Source: Oscillospiraceae bacterium
Lineage (GTDB): Bacteria > Bacillota > Clostridia > Oscillospirales > Oscillospiraceae
Length of the DNA stretch: 64,000 nt
Assembly: GCA_020025595.1 (NCBI GenBank)
Contig: JAHHRV010000001.1
Span: forward strand, 186,001-250,000
Direction of reading: 5' to 3'
Of this stretch, positions 17,088-24,980 are shown piece by piece (position 1 is the stretch's first letter; every line of letters begins with the position of its first letter). The notes beneath the pieces are model-generated. The model worked only from the letters and a program-made list of their open reading frames with translations. It had not been told where the DNA came from and did not search any database. Position numbers and translations under genes: made by a program.

Positions 17088-17126
17088 AAAAGGCTGTTGA
17101 TGAATTTCATCAACAGCCTTTTTCTT
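17088..17126. terminator. Bidirectional terminator between pnp and the chrA pair
   Basis: A perfect 16-bp stem (17088-17103 with 17107-17122) with an ATT loop and T runs on both strands, between convergent genes. Confidence 0.88.
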
Positions 17127-17135
17127 TTGCGTTTT

Positions 17136-17732
17136 TCAATTCATGGAGAACAGGATACCAACCAGGGCAGAACCCAGAATGAAGACAATAGGGTGCAGGC
17201 CCTTTGTTTTTTTGACTTTGTTGGTCAGCAGCCACAGCACGGCGGCGAGGACAATGCCCTTCCAGTTGATCATGGCTGTCCACCGGGACCAGTCGGCACC
17301 ATAAAACAGATTGGAAACCGCAACACTGATGCCTGCCGCGGTAATCAGGGCGGTGGATGCAGGTCTCAGCCCGTAAAAGGCACTGTTTACATAGGAATTG
17401 TTCCGGAAACTCTTCAGAATTGATGCGATGATCAGAATAATGATGATTGAAGGTGTCACCAGACCCAGTGTGGCGGCAACAGCGCCAAAGATGGCTTCTG
17501 TCGCATTTCCGGATTGCATACCGGCGGTAAAGCCCACATAGGTTGCCATATTGACCCCAATGGGACCCGGCGTGGATTCGCTCACGGCAATCATGTTGGC
17601 AAGATCTGTGTAGCTGAACCATCCGGTAGCATCAGACATTTCGTACAGGAAAGGGATGGTGGCCATGCCGCCGCCCACGGCAAAAAGTCCTGCACGGAAG
17701 AAGCGGAGAAAAAGTTCGAAGAATACCATCAT
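17136..17732 (-). CDS. Chromate transporter (ChrA), C-terminal-type half protein
   Basis: A 198-residue membrane protein of the CHR family, with about six hydrophobic segments. The FRAGLFAVGGGMATIPFLYE start and the ESTPGPIGVNMATYVGF block are family signatures. Short CHR proteins work in pairs of opposite topology; its mate lies immediately upstream with overlapping stop/start (ATGATG). The usual substrate of such pairs in Clostridia is not established; chromate export is only the family name. Start at 17732 or 17729 (two adjacent ATGs). Confidence 0.88.
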   Translation of the reverse strand: MMVFFELFLRFFRAGLFAVGGGMATIPFLYEMSDATGWFSYTDLANMIAVSESTPGPIGVNMATYVGFTAGMQSGNATEAIFGAVAATLGLVTPSIIIILIIASILKSFRNNSYVNSAFYGLRPASTALITAAGISVAVSNLFYGADWSRWTAMINWKGIVLAAVLWLLTNKVKKTKGLHPIVFILGSALVGILFSMN

Positions 17733-18268
17733 TTCTTTCCTCCCAGATTCTGCAGAACAACGCCTGCGACTGCGGCAAGAAGCACGAATACAACGGGGCT
17801 TACAGGCGTGAACAGACTGCCGAGTAAGACCACGCAGAAAATAACGAATGTCTTGGAATCCACAACGGACTTCTTAAAGAGCTTGGTAACAGCGTTTAGA
17901 ATCAGGACGCACACACAGATCCGGATTCCTGCGAAGGCGTGCTGCACCCATGCCAGGTGTGAAAATGTTTCGATGACCCCGGCGAGCAGCGAAATAATGA
18001 TCAAAGAGGGGAAAACCATGCCCAGTGTTGCACAGATGCCGCCCAAAGTTCCTTTGTTTTTCTGGCCGATGAAGGTTGCAGTGTTGATGGCGATGATGCC
18101 GGGGGTACATTGTCCAATGGCAAAATAGTCCATCAGTTCCTCTTCTGTTGCCCAGTGCTTCCGGTCAACAACCTCTCTTTGCAGAATCGGCAGCATTGCG
18201 TATCCGCCGCCGAAGGTCATAACACCCACTTTTGCAAAGGTTACAAACAATTCTAAAAAGATATTCAT
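17729..18268 (-). CDS. Chromate transporter (ChrA), N-terminal-type half protein
   Basis: A 179-residue CHR-family membrane protein. It begins FVTFAKVGVMTFGGGYAMLPIL, the GGGYAMLP motif being typical of the first half, and contains GQCTPGIIAINTATFIGQK. It forms a two-gene unit with the half protein downstream, replacing the fused two-domain ChrA of proteobacteria. AGGAGG lies upstream of ATG 18268. No clear promoter is visible; the VanW gene downstream on the same strand is isolated by a terminator. Confidence 0.88.
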   Translation of the reverse strand: MNIFLELFVTFAKVGVMTFGGGYAMLPILQREVVDRKHWATEEELMDYFAIGQCTPGIIAINTATFIGQKNKGTLGGICATLGMVFPSLIIISLLAGVIETFSHLAWVQHAFAGIRICVCVLILNAVTKLFKKSVVDSKTFVIFCVVLLGSLFTPVSPVVFVLLAAVAGVVLQNLGGKK

Positions 18269-18317
18269 GAAAACCTCCTGTTATTAAACTGGGGTAATGC
18301 TTTGCTTCAGATCTACA

Positions 18318-18363
18318 TAAAAAGACGCTGGCTCCGATCAATGGTATCATCGAAGCCAGCGTT
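18318..18363 (-). terminator. Terminator after the VanW gene
   Basis: A 10-bp stem (18324-18333 with 18354-18363) is followed on the minus strand by TCTTTTTA. It lies just past the VanW stop codon. Confidence 0.75.
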
Positions 18364-18397
18364 TGTCAAATTGTGTGGGTGCTGCTGTCACATGGAA

Positions 18398-20410
18398 TCA
18401 GCCTTCGGCGGGGGCGGGAGCTTCCGTTGCTTCCGGCGCCTGTGTTGCCTCTGTAGCAGCAGTTGTGGGTGTTGTAGTAGGTTCGGTTGTAGGGGCGGTG
18501 GTAGGCTGTGTGGTAGGCTGCGTGGTGGGGTGTGTAGTGGGCTGTGTAGTGGGCTGTGTAGTGGGTTTGGTTGTCGGTGCGGTAGTAGTTTCGCTGGGGC
18601 GTCCATCGGGAGTGGTGGGGCCGTTGGGATCACCGATTGCAACGACAATCCGGTCGCGCTTTGCAAAATCAGAGGTAGCCTCGTAATCGCTGGAGATCAG
18701 CTCGTTGGTAGCCTTGCTGTATTTGCAGCGGTAAGTTCGGATGGTTCTGCCGGTATACGCCGTCTGCAGAACCTCGCCGTCTTCATAACCTTCGGGATTG
18801 TTTTCTGGGTAAATCTTGTACTTGGTTTGGCCGTAGTAAGGACCGTCAATTGTCTCGTAGTCCATTTCTACATAGTAATCTTTGGTGTCGGTGCCGACCA
18901 GCTCAACATGGACCTGACCGCCGGAGACACTGGCATCGATTCGCAGGGGATAGTCGGTGTTATTCCGGAACTGGAAGTCCAGGGAACCCCAGTAGATGGT
19001 GGCATCCAGTCCGGGTGGGACATAGCTCACCTCAAACATATGCTCTGTGCGCTCTACGATCTCCATATCTGCCAGAAGCGCCGCATAGTAGATCGTAGAT
19101 GCTACCTGGCAAACACCGCCGCCCAGGCCGTCTACAGTTTCACCGCCGGAATAAATGGCGGCGGGCAGATAACCTTTGTCAGAAGTCCGTTCGCCAACAA
19201 TATCGTTGAAGGAGAAAACCTCACCGGGACGGATGATCGTGCCGTTGATGGCCTCACAAGCGAGGATCAGATTGTTTGTACGGTTGTAGATATCCACATG
19301 GTCGGTATCCACTCTTGCAAGGGAATCGTGGAAGAGGTATTCTTCCAGAGAAGCCTTGGTCACTTTGGGGTTCAGAAAACGGAACTCATAGGTAACTTCG
19401 TCGCCGGGTTTGACTTCAGCCAGACGATTCGTGTAATCCTGAATATCGAATCCGTAGCCCAGCACTTCAGGGGTGATATCGTATGTCTTCTCGTCCAAAA
19501 TCGCATCTACAGGTGCGACGCAGTGCTCCTTAAAGAGTTTGTTCAGATCCAGAGGAGCGGGCTCCTTCACATCGTATTCCACATGGATTGTTGTGAAGTC
19601 GTTGTTTGCATAGGCATTCATGATGGTTTCAAAAACCTTCTTGGTGTCCAGCGCACGGTAGGGGGTGCCCATACGGAAGGTTATGGTCATGTGCTCGACC
19701 TCGGTATCGGCATTTGCCTGTTCGATGGTTCTGTTGAGGTCCGGAACTTTTCCGGTAACAGTGATTTCCGTCTGCTTGAGCTCACTGGCGGCAGCCTTTG
19801 CGGCCTGGGCCAGGAGATCTTCGATGTATGTGGTGTCCAGGGAAAGAAATTCCAGGACATTCATATTGTGATGAGAAAGTGCAGACTGCATCTTGGCCTG
19901 ATAGTTCTGCCAGCGGTTTCCGGTACGGCCGAAATTGTAGGCAGCCTCCACAAGTCCCGCCACATCCAGAGACGGTTTCGTACTGGAGGGGGCAAGGATC
20001 AGACTGTAGTCCGGCAATTCGACGGTCAGATTGTTGTTGGGATAGGTGTCGTCGGTCTGTTCGTGAATGGCTGTTTCGGCCTGTTCAGGAGTCATGCCAC
20101 CCAGATCAATGCCGAAGGCATACACATTGCTGTAAATCAGGCCATCGTCCTTGGTGGTGTCCAGGAACCACCAGATACCCAGCGCAGCTGCAATCAATGC
20201 GATGCTGACAGCAACGCAGGAAATGATGATAATTTTTTTTCGCCGACTCTGATCGGCGTCTTCACTTATTTCGGAGCCCGTTTGATAAACTGCATCAGCT
20301 TTGACGGAATGCCCCTTGCCGTTGGCCATGGCGGTAACCTGCTCAAATGCCTCATCCAGCTCATCCTCTTCTCGTTTGCGGGGCTGCTGGAAAGTTCCTT
20401 TCTTTTTCAT
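18398..20410 (-). CDS. Membrane-anchored VanW-family protein with Pro/Thr repeat tail
   Basis: A 670-residue cell-envelope protein. It has a charged cytoplasmic N-terminus, one membrane segment (residues 59-82) preceded by RRKK, then an extracellular region with putative peptidoglycan-binding (PG_binding_4-like) sequence, the VanW domain (about 370-500; GEVFSFNDIVGERT and GGGVCQVASTIYYAALLA), a G5-like stretch (about 560-600) and a C-terminal low-complexity tail of PTTx repeats (615-650). VanW was named from vancomycin clusters but its function is unknown; no other van genes occur here, so resistance should not be inferred. A probable promoter lies at 20463-20490. Confidence 0.87.
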   Translation of the reverse strand: MKKKGTFQQPRKREEDELDEAFEQVTAMANGKGHSVKADAVYQTGSEISEDADQSRRKKIIIISCVAVSIALIAAALGIWWFLDTTKDDGLIYSNVYAFGIDLGGMTPEQAETAIHEQTDDTYPNNNLTVELPDYSLILAPSSTKPSLDVAGLVEAAYNFGRTGNRWQNYQAKMQSALSHHNMNVLEFLSLDTTYIEDLLAQAAKAAASELKQTEITVTGKVPDLNRTIEQANADTEVEHMTITFRMGTPYRALDTKKVFETIMNAYANNDFTTIHVEYDVKEPAPLDLNKLFKEHCVAPVDAILDEKTYDITPEVLGYGFDIQDYTNRLAEVKPGDEVTYEFRFLNPKVTKASLEEYLFHDSLARVDTDHVDIYNRTNNLILACEAINGTIIRPGEVFSFNDIVGERTSDKGYLPAAIYSGGETVDGLGGGVCQVASTIYYAALLADMEIVERTEHMFEVSYVPPGLDATIYWGSLDFQFRNNTDYPLRIDASVSGGQVHVELVGTDTKDYYVEMDYETIDGPYYGQTKYKIYPENNPEGYEDGEVLQTAYTGRTIRTYRCKYSKATNELISSDYEATSDFAKRDRIVVAIGDPNGPTTPDGRPSETTTAPTTKPTTQPTTQPTTHPTTQPTTQPTTAPTTEPTTTPTTAATEATQAPEATEAPAPAEG
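18461..18568 (-). repeat. 12-nt tandem repeat encoding TTQP-like units
   Basis: About nine imperfect 12-nt units code for TTQP/TTHP/TTAP/TTEP/TTTP in the VanW tail (residues 615-650). Length variation between strains would be expected from slippage. Confidence 0.8.
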
Positions 20411-20462
20411 GGGTCGCTCCTATCTTCAGTGGTAAAACCACGAATTCTTTTTTATAAAACCT

Positions 20463-20490
20463 ATACTACCATACTTTACAGAGAAAGCAA
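20463..20490 (-). promoter_or_regulatory. Probable promoter of the VanW gene
   Basis: On the minus strand TTGCTT (20485-20490), a 16-bp spacer and TAGTAT (20463-20468) with TGG before the -10. Confidence 0.4.
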
Positions 20491-20542
20491 TGAATATTCT
20501 GTTTCAATTGAATACAAAATGTTAACAAAAAGCAAAATTTTG

Positions 20543-23500
20543 TCATGCATTTACCACAGTCGTATACCGTTCTACAAATATCTTACACTGTTTCAGCGGA
20601 TCTATGCCGGAAGCCAGTTTCAGACGGAGCGTAGGCTGCTTAGCGGAGGCAACGAACTGAACACGATCCTTGTAATCAGGATCTGCACACAGTGCGCTGA
20701 CCGCCTCAAAATTCAGATTTGCCAGAATGAACTGAACTTCGTTTGCCTTCTGGCGAATGTCGGTGATGGCCACGGCCTTGGCTTTGGCTCGCAGCAGAGC
20801 GATGCTCACCAGATTCAGCACGCCCTTGGGCGGCTCGCCATAACGGTCCACAATTTCGTCCAGCAGATCGTCTGCATCCTCGTCCGAACGAATGGCGGCC
20901 ATTCTCCGGTAAAGATCCATCCGTTCTTCTCCGCGCTCCACAAATTCCTTGGAAATATTTGCGGTGACATTCAGGTCTGCAGTACATTCCGGAGCCATGG
21001 GTGCTTCGCCCCGTTCCTCCAGAACTGCTTCGTCAAGAAGCTTCAGGTACATATCGTAACCTACGCTCATCAGGTGACCGGACTGCTCGGAGCCAAGCAG
21101 ATTGCCTGCACCGCGGATTTCCAGGTCACGCATGGCGATTTTGAAGCCGGAACCGAATTCTGCAAAGTCACGGATTGCAGAAAGACGCTTTTCGGCAATC
21201 TCCGACAGGGATTTGTCCGGGCGATAGGTGAAGTAGGCGTAGGCGTGCCGGGTGGAACGGCCCACGCGTCCACGGAGCTGGTGGAGCTGGCTCAGACCGA
21301 AATGGTCTGCGTTTTCAATAATCAGCGTGTTGGCGTTGGGAATATCCAGACCGGTTTCAATGATGGTGGTGCACACCAGAACCTGGATATCGCCCTCGGT
21401 CATGGCCTGCATCACATCAGACAGTGCTTCCTGAGTCATTTTACCGTGGGCAACGCCTACACGCAGACCCGGGATCCGGCGAGTGAGGGCGGATGCGCAC
21501 TGGTCGATGGTTTCCACTTTGTTGTGCAGGTAGTACACCTGTCCTCCACGCTCCACCTCCCGGCGGATGGCATCGTCGATGATGGCGTTGTTGTGCTCCA
21601 TGACAAAGGTCTGCACCGGGTAGCGGTCTGCCGGGGGCTGTTCGATGGTGGACATATCACGAATGCCGGAAAGCGCCATGTTGAGGGTTCTGGGGATGGG
21701 AGTTGCAGACAAGGTCAGCACATCCACGCCCTTGGAAATTTCCTTCAGACGCTCCTTGTGGCTGACACCGAAGCGTTGCTCCTCGTCCACGATGAGCAGT
21801 CCCAGATCCTTAAACTGTACGCTCTTTTGCAGCAGCTTGTGGGTGCCGATGACCACATCCACGGCGCCTGTGCGAATATTCTGCAGGGTGCGCTTCTGGG
21901 CGGCTGCCGGACGGAAGCGGCTGAGAACATCGATATTCACCGGGAAGCCGTGGAACCGGGAAAGGGCGGTCTGGTAGTGCTGCTGGGCAAGCACAGTGGT
22001 GGGCACCATGATGGCAACCTGCTTGCCGTCCATGACAGCTTTCATCACGGCACGCAGCGCAACCTCTGTCTTACCAAAGCCCACATCGCCGCACAGCAGC
22101 CGATCCATGGGGACGGGAGATTCCATATCGTTTTTGATATCTGCGATGCAGCGCAGCTGGTCGTCGGTTTCGGGGTAGGGGAAGTTGTCTTCAAATTCCA
22201 GCTGCCAGGGAGAATCAGCTGCAAAGGCATAGCCCTGCTGCCGCTTTCTGGCAGCGTAAAGCTGGATCAGCTGGGCAGCCATGTCCTTGGCGGCCTTGCG
22301 GGCCTTGGCTTTGGTCTTCTGCCAGGTATCCGTGCCGATTTTGTTCAGACGGACACTGGTATCTTCGCCGCCGCTGCCGATGTATTTGCTGACCAGGTCC
22401 AGCTGGGTGGCAGGGACGAAGAGCACATCGGTGCCGGCATAGGCGATTTTGATATAGTCCTTTACCGCACCGTCGATTCGCATCTGCTCCATCGCCACGA
22501 ACCGACCGATACCGTGGTGTTCGTGAACCACAAGATCGCCGGGGGTCAGATCTGTGAAGGAGTTGAGCTTCTGGCGGTTGGTGGCGACCTTTTTCGGCTT
22601 CTTTTTGACTTCGCCCCGGGCAAGAAGCTGGCCTTCGGTGAGGACTGCCAGCTTTTCGTTGGGGTATTCCATGCCGAAAGGCAGCGTGCCCTCGGCAAGA
22701 AGAATCTGTCCGGGCTTGGGCATCATGGTCAGGGGAATGCAGAGCATGGCGCTGAGGTTCCGGTCATGCAGCATCTCCTGCAGCAGTTCTGCTCTGCGGC
22801 GGCTTCCGCACAGAACCAGAGAACAGAATTCCATCTTCTGGTAGTGGGCCAGGTCTGCAGCGGCGGTGTCCATATTGCCGCCGTAGCTGGGCAGCTGCTT
22901 GGCAGACATAGGCAGCAGCTGAGAAGGCAGGCATTCTTCCGGGTAGGAAGAACCGGCAAAGGAATCCACATACAGCACGCAGCGGTTCTTTAGTTCGTGG
23001 CAGAAATCCTCCCACTGGCACACAAAGTCGCACAGTTCTCCGGCGACAAGACCGGTCTGCAGCATGGAATCCAGTCCCATGCCAACCTCTTCTGTCCGTG
23101 TTTTTGCGCTGCGGTGGAGGGAGGAATGATCGCATACAATCACCACGGCGTTATCGGGGATATAGTCCATTGCTGTTGCCATCTGGGGATAAATCAGCGA
23201 CATATACCGGTCGGAGGCAGGATGATGGACTCCTGCTTCGTATTTTTCAAGATCCTGAGTCAGAGTCTTGATGAGAGCTTCGTTGGGAGTTTTGCGGCGG
23301 TTCTGGCGGGCAATCATGTGCTGAATATCTTTGCAGAGACCTTCCAGTCCATCCGGGTGGAGTCTGGGCTGTGTCTCGCCCACGGGCAGAATGACGATGC
23401 TGTCCACATTCTCTGTGCGCCGCTGGGTAGCGGTGTCGAAATAGCCCATGGTATCCAGCTCGTCGCCAAAGAATTCCGCACGCACAGGCTGCTCGGCAGC

Positions 23501-24052
23501 GGGGGAGTAGATGTCCAGTATGCCGCCGCGGACAGCGTACTGACCGGGGCCTTCTACCATGTTGCAGCGGCTGTAGCCGGACTGGGTCAGCTTTGACAGC
23601 AGATCTTCCAGAGGGTATTCGGTTCCGGTTTCCAGCGTGAAAGTGGCTTTTTCCAGAACTTCAGGGGGCATGGTGCGCTGGCTGAGAGATTCCCAGGTGA
23701 GAATCTGCAGCTTTGCCTGACCACTGCGCAGCCGATACAGCTGCTGCAGACGCTTCTGCTCCCAGCTCCGGGAGACAACGGCAGCATCATACAGCGTCAG
23801 TTCACGGCCGGGGAGCACCGGAACTGTGATTCCGAGAAAACTTCCAATTTCCTGCTGTATGCGTTTGGCAGTCATATCATCCTGACAGATCACGACCACA
23901 GGCCGCTGCAAGTCTTCATAAAGTCCTGCAATCAGGTGACTGCGGTTGATTTGACCAAGACCGGTGACTGCGACGGCTTCGTTTTGGCGCAGGCCGTCCA
24001 GCATTTGGTTGTATTCGGGGATAGAGGATAAGAAAGAAAGGAGTTTTTTCAT
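20543..24052 (-). CDS. mfd: Transcription-repair coupling factor Mfd
   Basis: An ATP-driven translocase that removes RNA polymerase stalled at lesions and recruits UvrA. The 1169 residues match the family. It has N-terminal UvrB-homology domains without helicase motifs, the CarD-like RNAP-interaction domain (LTPGDLVVHEHHGIGRFVAME, about 500-520), RecG-like helicase motors with Walker A GDVGFGKTEVALRA (about 652), DEEQRFG and LSATPIPRTLNMAL, and the TRCF C-terminal domain. pth lies 108 bases upstream on the same strand, a conserved Firmicute order. No clear terminator follows the stop. Confidence 0.97.
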   Translation of the reverse strand: MKKLLSFLSSIPEYNQMLDGLRQNEAVAVTGLGQINRSHLIAGLYEDLQRPVVVICQDDMTAKRIQQEIGSFLGITVPVLPGRELTLYDAAVVSRSWEQKRLQQLYRLRSGQAKLQILTWESLSQRTMPPEVLEKATFTLETGTEYPLEDLLSKLTQSGYSRCNMVEGPGQYAVRGGILDIYSPAAEQPVRAEFFGDELDTMGYFDTATQRRTENVDSIVILPVGETQPRLHPDGLEGLCKDIQHMIARQNRRKTPNEALIKTLTQDLEKYEAGVHHPASDRYMSLIYPQMATAMDYIPDNAVVIVCDHSSLHRSAKTRTEEVGMGLDSMLQTGLVAGELCDFVCQWEDFCHELKNRCVLYVDSFAGSSYPEECLPSQLLPMSAKQLPSYGGNMDTAAADLAHYQKMEFCSLVLCGSRRRAELLQEMLHDRNLSAMLCIPLTMMPKPGQILLAEGTLPFGMEYPNEKLAVLTEGQLLARGEVKKKPKKVATNRQKLNSFTDLTPGDLVVHEHHGIGRFVAMEQMRIDGAVKDYIKIAYAGTDVLFVPATQLDLVSKYIGSGGEDTSVRLNKIGTDTWQKTKAKARKAAKDMAAQLIQLYAARKRQQGYAFAADSPWQLEFEDNFPYPETDDQLRCIADIKNDMESPVPMDRLLCGDVGFGKTEVALRAVMKAVMDGKQVAIMVPTTVLAQQHYQTALSRFHGFPVNIDVLSRFRPAAAQKRTLQNIRTGAVDVVIGTHKLLQKSVQFKDLGLLIVDEEQRFGVSHKERLKEISKGVDVLTLSATPIPRTLNMALSGIRDMSTIEQPPADRYPVQTFVMEHNNAIIDDAIRREVERGGQVYYLHNKVETIDQCASALTRRIPGLRVGVAHGKMTQEALSDVMQAMTEGDIQVLVCTTIIETGLDIPNANTLIIENADHFGLSQLHQLRGRVGRSTRHAYAYFTYRPDKSLSEIAEKRLSAIRDFAEFGSGFKIAMRDLEIRGAGNLLGSEQSGHLMSVGYDMYLKLLDEAVLEERGEAPMAPECTADLNVTANISKEFVERGEERMDLYRRMAAIRSDEDADDLLDEIVDRYGEPPKGVLNLVSIALLRAKAKAVAITDIRQKANEVQFILANLNFEAVSALCADPDYKDRVQFVASAKQPTLRLKLASGIDPLKQCKIFVERYTTVVNA

Positions 24053-24160
24053 ATTACTACCTCATAAATCGGATTTTTGCTCCACGCAGGAACGCGGAAA
24101 GAGGAGATTCCCCTTCCCGTGATGTTTCTGTGTATCTTATTTTTAAGCCTTGCCACTGAT

Positions 24161-24748
24161 TTAGGCCTTGCCGCTGAAGCGGTTGGATGCTTCGCTGACG
24201 CCGTGGTCGATGATGCACAGGGCAGCGTCGGCAGCCCGTTCCAGTGCAGGGACAAGATCTTTTTCTTCATTGGCAGAAAAAGCGGACAGGACCCAGTCGG
24301 CAAGATCGTAATCCGGGTGCGGCTTGGCACCTACGCCGATTTTGACACGGGGGAAGTTCTGACTGCCCAGTTCCTGGATGATGGACTTGATGCCGTTGTG
24401 ACCGCCGGCGGAGCCGTTGGCACGAATTCTCAGGCGGCCCGGAGCCAGGGAGATATCGTCAAACAGGACGATGATCTGCTGGGGCGGGATTTTGAAAAAG
24501 GCGGACAGCTGCAGCACGCTGCGGCCGGACAGATTCATGTAGGTCTGGGGCTTCAGCAGCAGTACCTTGCAGCCGTGGTAGCTGCACTGACCGTACAGGC
24601 CCTGGAATTTGCCCTTGTCGATGGAGCAGCCGAGCTTCTTTTCCAGAATATCCATTGCACGGAAGCCACAGTTGTGGCGGGTTTTTTCGTATTCACGGCC
24701 GGGATTGCCCAGGCCGACAATCAGCCATGTTTCTTGATCTTTTAACAT
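24161..24748 (-). CDS. pth: Peptidyl-tRNA hydrolase
   Basis: Releases peptides from peptidyl-tRNA dropped by ribosomes. The 195-residue enzyme has IVGLGNPGREYEKTRHNCGF with the catalytic His near residue 25, the substrate-binding LLKPQTYMNLSG, the FDDISLAPGRLRIRANGSAGGHNG region with the catalytic Asp, and the GVGAKP end. Cotranscribed with mfd from the promoter at 24787-24816. Confidence 0.97.
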   Translation of the reverse strand: MLKDQETWLIVGLGNPGREYEKTRHNCGFRAMDILEKKLGCSIDKGKFQGLYGQCSYHGCKVLLLKPQTYMNLSGRSVLQLSAFFKIPPQQIIVLFDDISLAPGRLRIRANGSAGGHNGIKSIIQELGSQNFPRVKIGVGAKPHPDYDLADWVLSAFSANEEKDLVPALERAADAALCIIDHGVSEASNRFSGKA

Positions 24749-24786
24749 ATGATTCAGTTCCTATCAGCACATAATATTTCATGATA

Positions 24787-24816
24787 ATTATACCATCCGA
24801 TTACCGAAAAATGCAA
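24787..24816 (-). promoter_or_regulatory. pth-mfd promoter
   Basis: On the minus strand TTGCAT (24811-24816), an 18-bp spacer and TATAAT (24787-24792) with TGG extension. Confidence 0.65.
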
Positions 24817-24911
24817 TATACAAAAGAAAATAAAAATCACAAAGAAGTGGTGAATAACCCGATGACTCCTCATTTGTTACAAAAAATTGATAGAACTTTG
24901 TATTGTTTGTA

Positions 24912-24940
24912 TTGTATGACACCAAAGAAAATGGTATAAT
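24912..24940 (+). promoter_or_regulatory. uvrA promoter
   Basis: TTGTAT (24912-24917), a 17-bp spacer and TATAAT (24935-24940) with TGG extension. Divergent from pth. I see no LexA-type palindrome here. Confidence 0.65.
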
Positions 24941-24980
24941 AGCCAGTACGAAATATGATTCATTTTGCGAGGAACCGACC

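Noticed and set aside
17136..18268. The split ChrA pair as a sign of a transferred metal-resistance island
   Set aside because: Codon use matches neighbours, no mobile genes flank it, and short CHR pairs are common in Firmicutes chromosomes.
18440..18600. Regular 12-nt repeats considered as a CRISPR array
   Set aside because: There are no spacers and the units encode an in-frame Pro/Thr tail; no cas genes are present.
18398..20410. VanW gene as evidence of vancomycin resistance
   Set aside because: No vanA/B ligase, vanH, vanX or vanRS genes are near; VanW domains are common in susceptible Clostridia.
18302..22993. A 1563-codon plus-strand open frame across the VanW and mfd genes
   Set aside because: It spans two recognised minus-strand genes and their intergenic region, has low-complexity Cys/Gly-rich stretches from the antisense of the repeat tract, and no RBS. 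Its length results from biased codon use.
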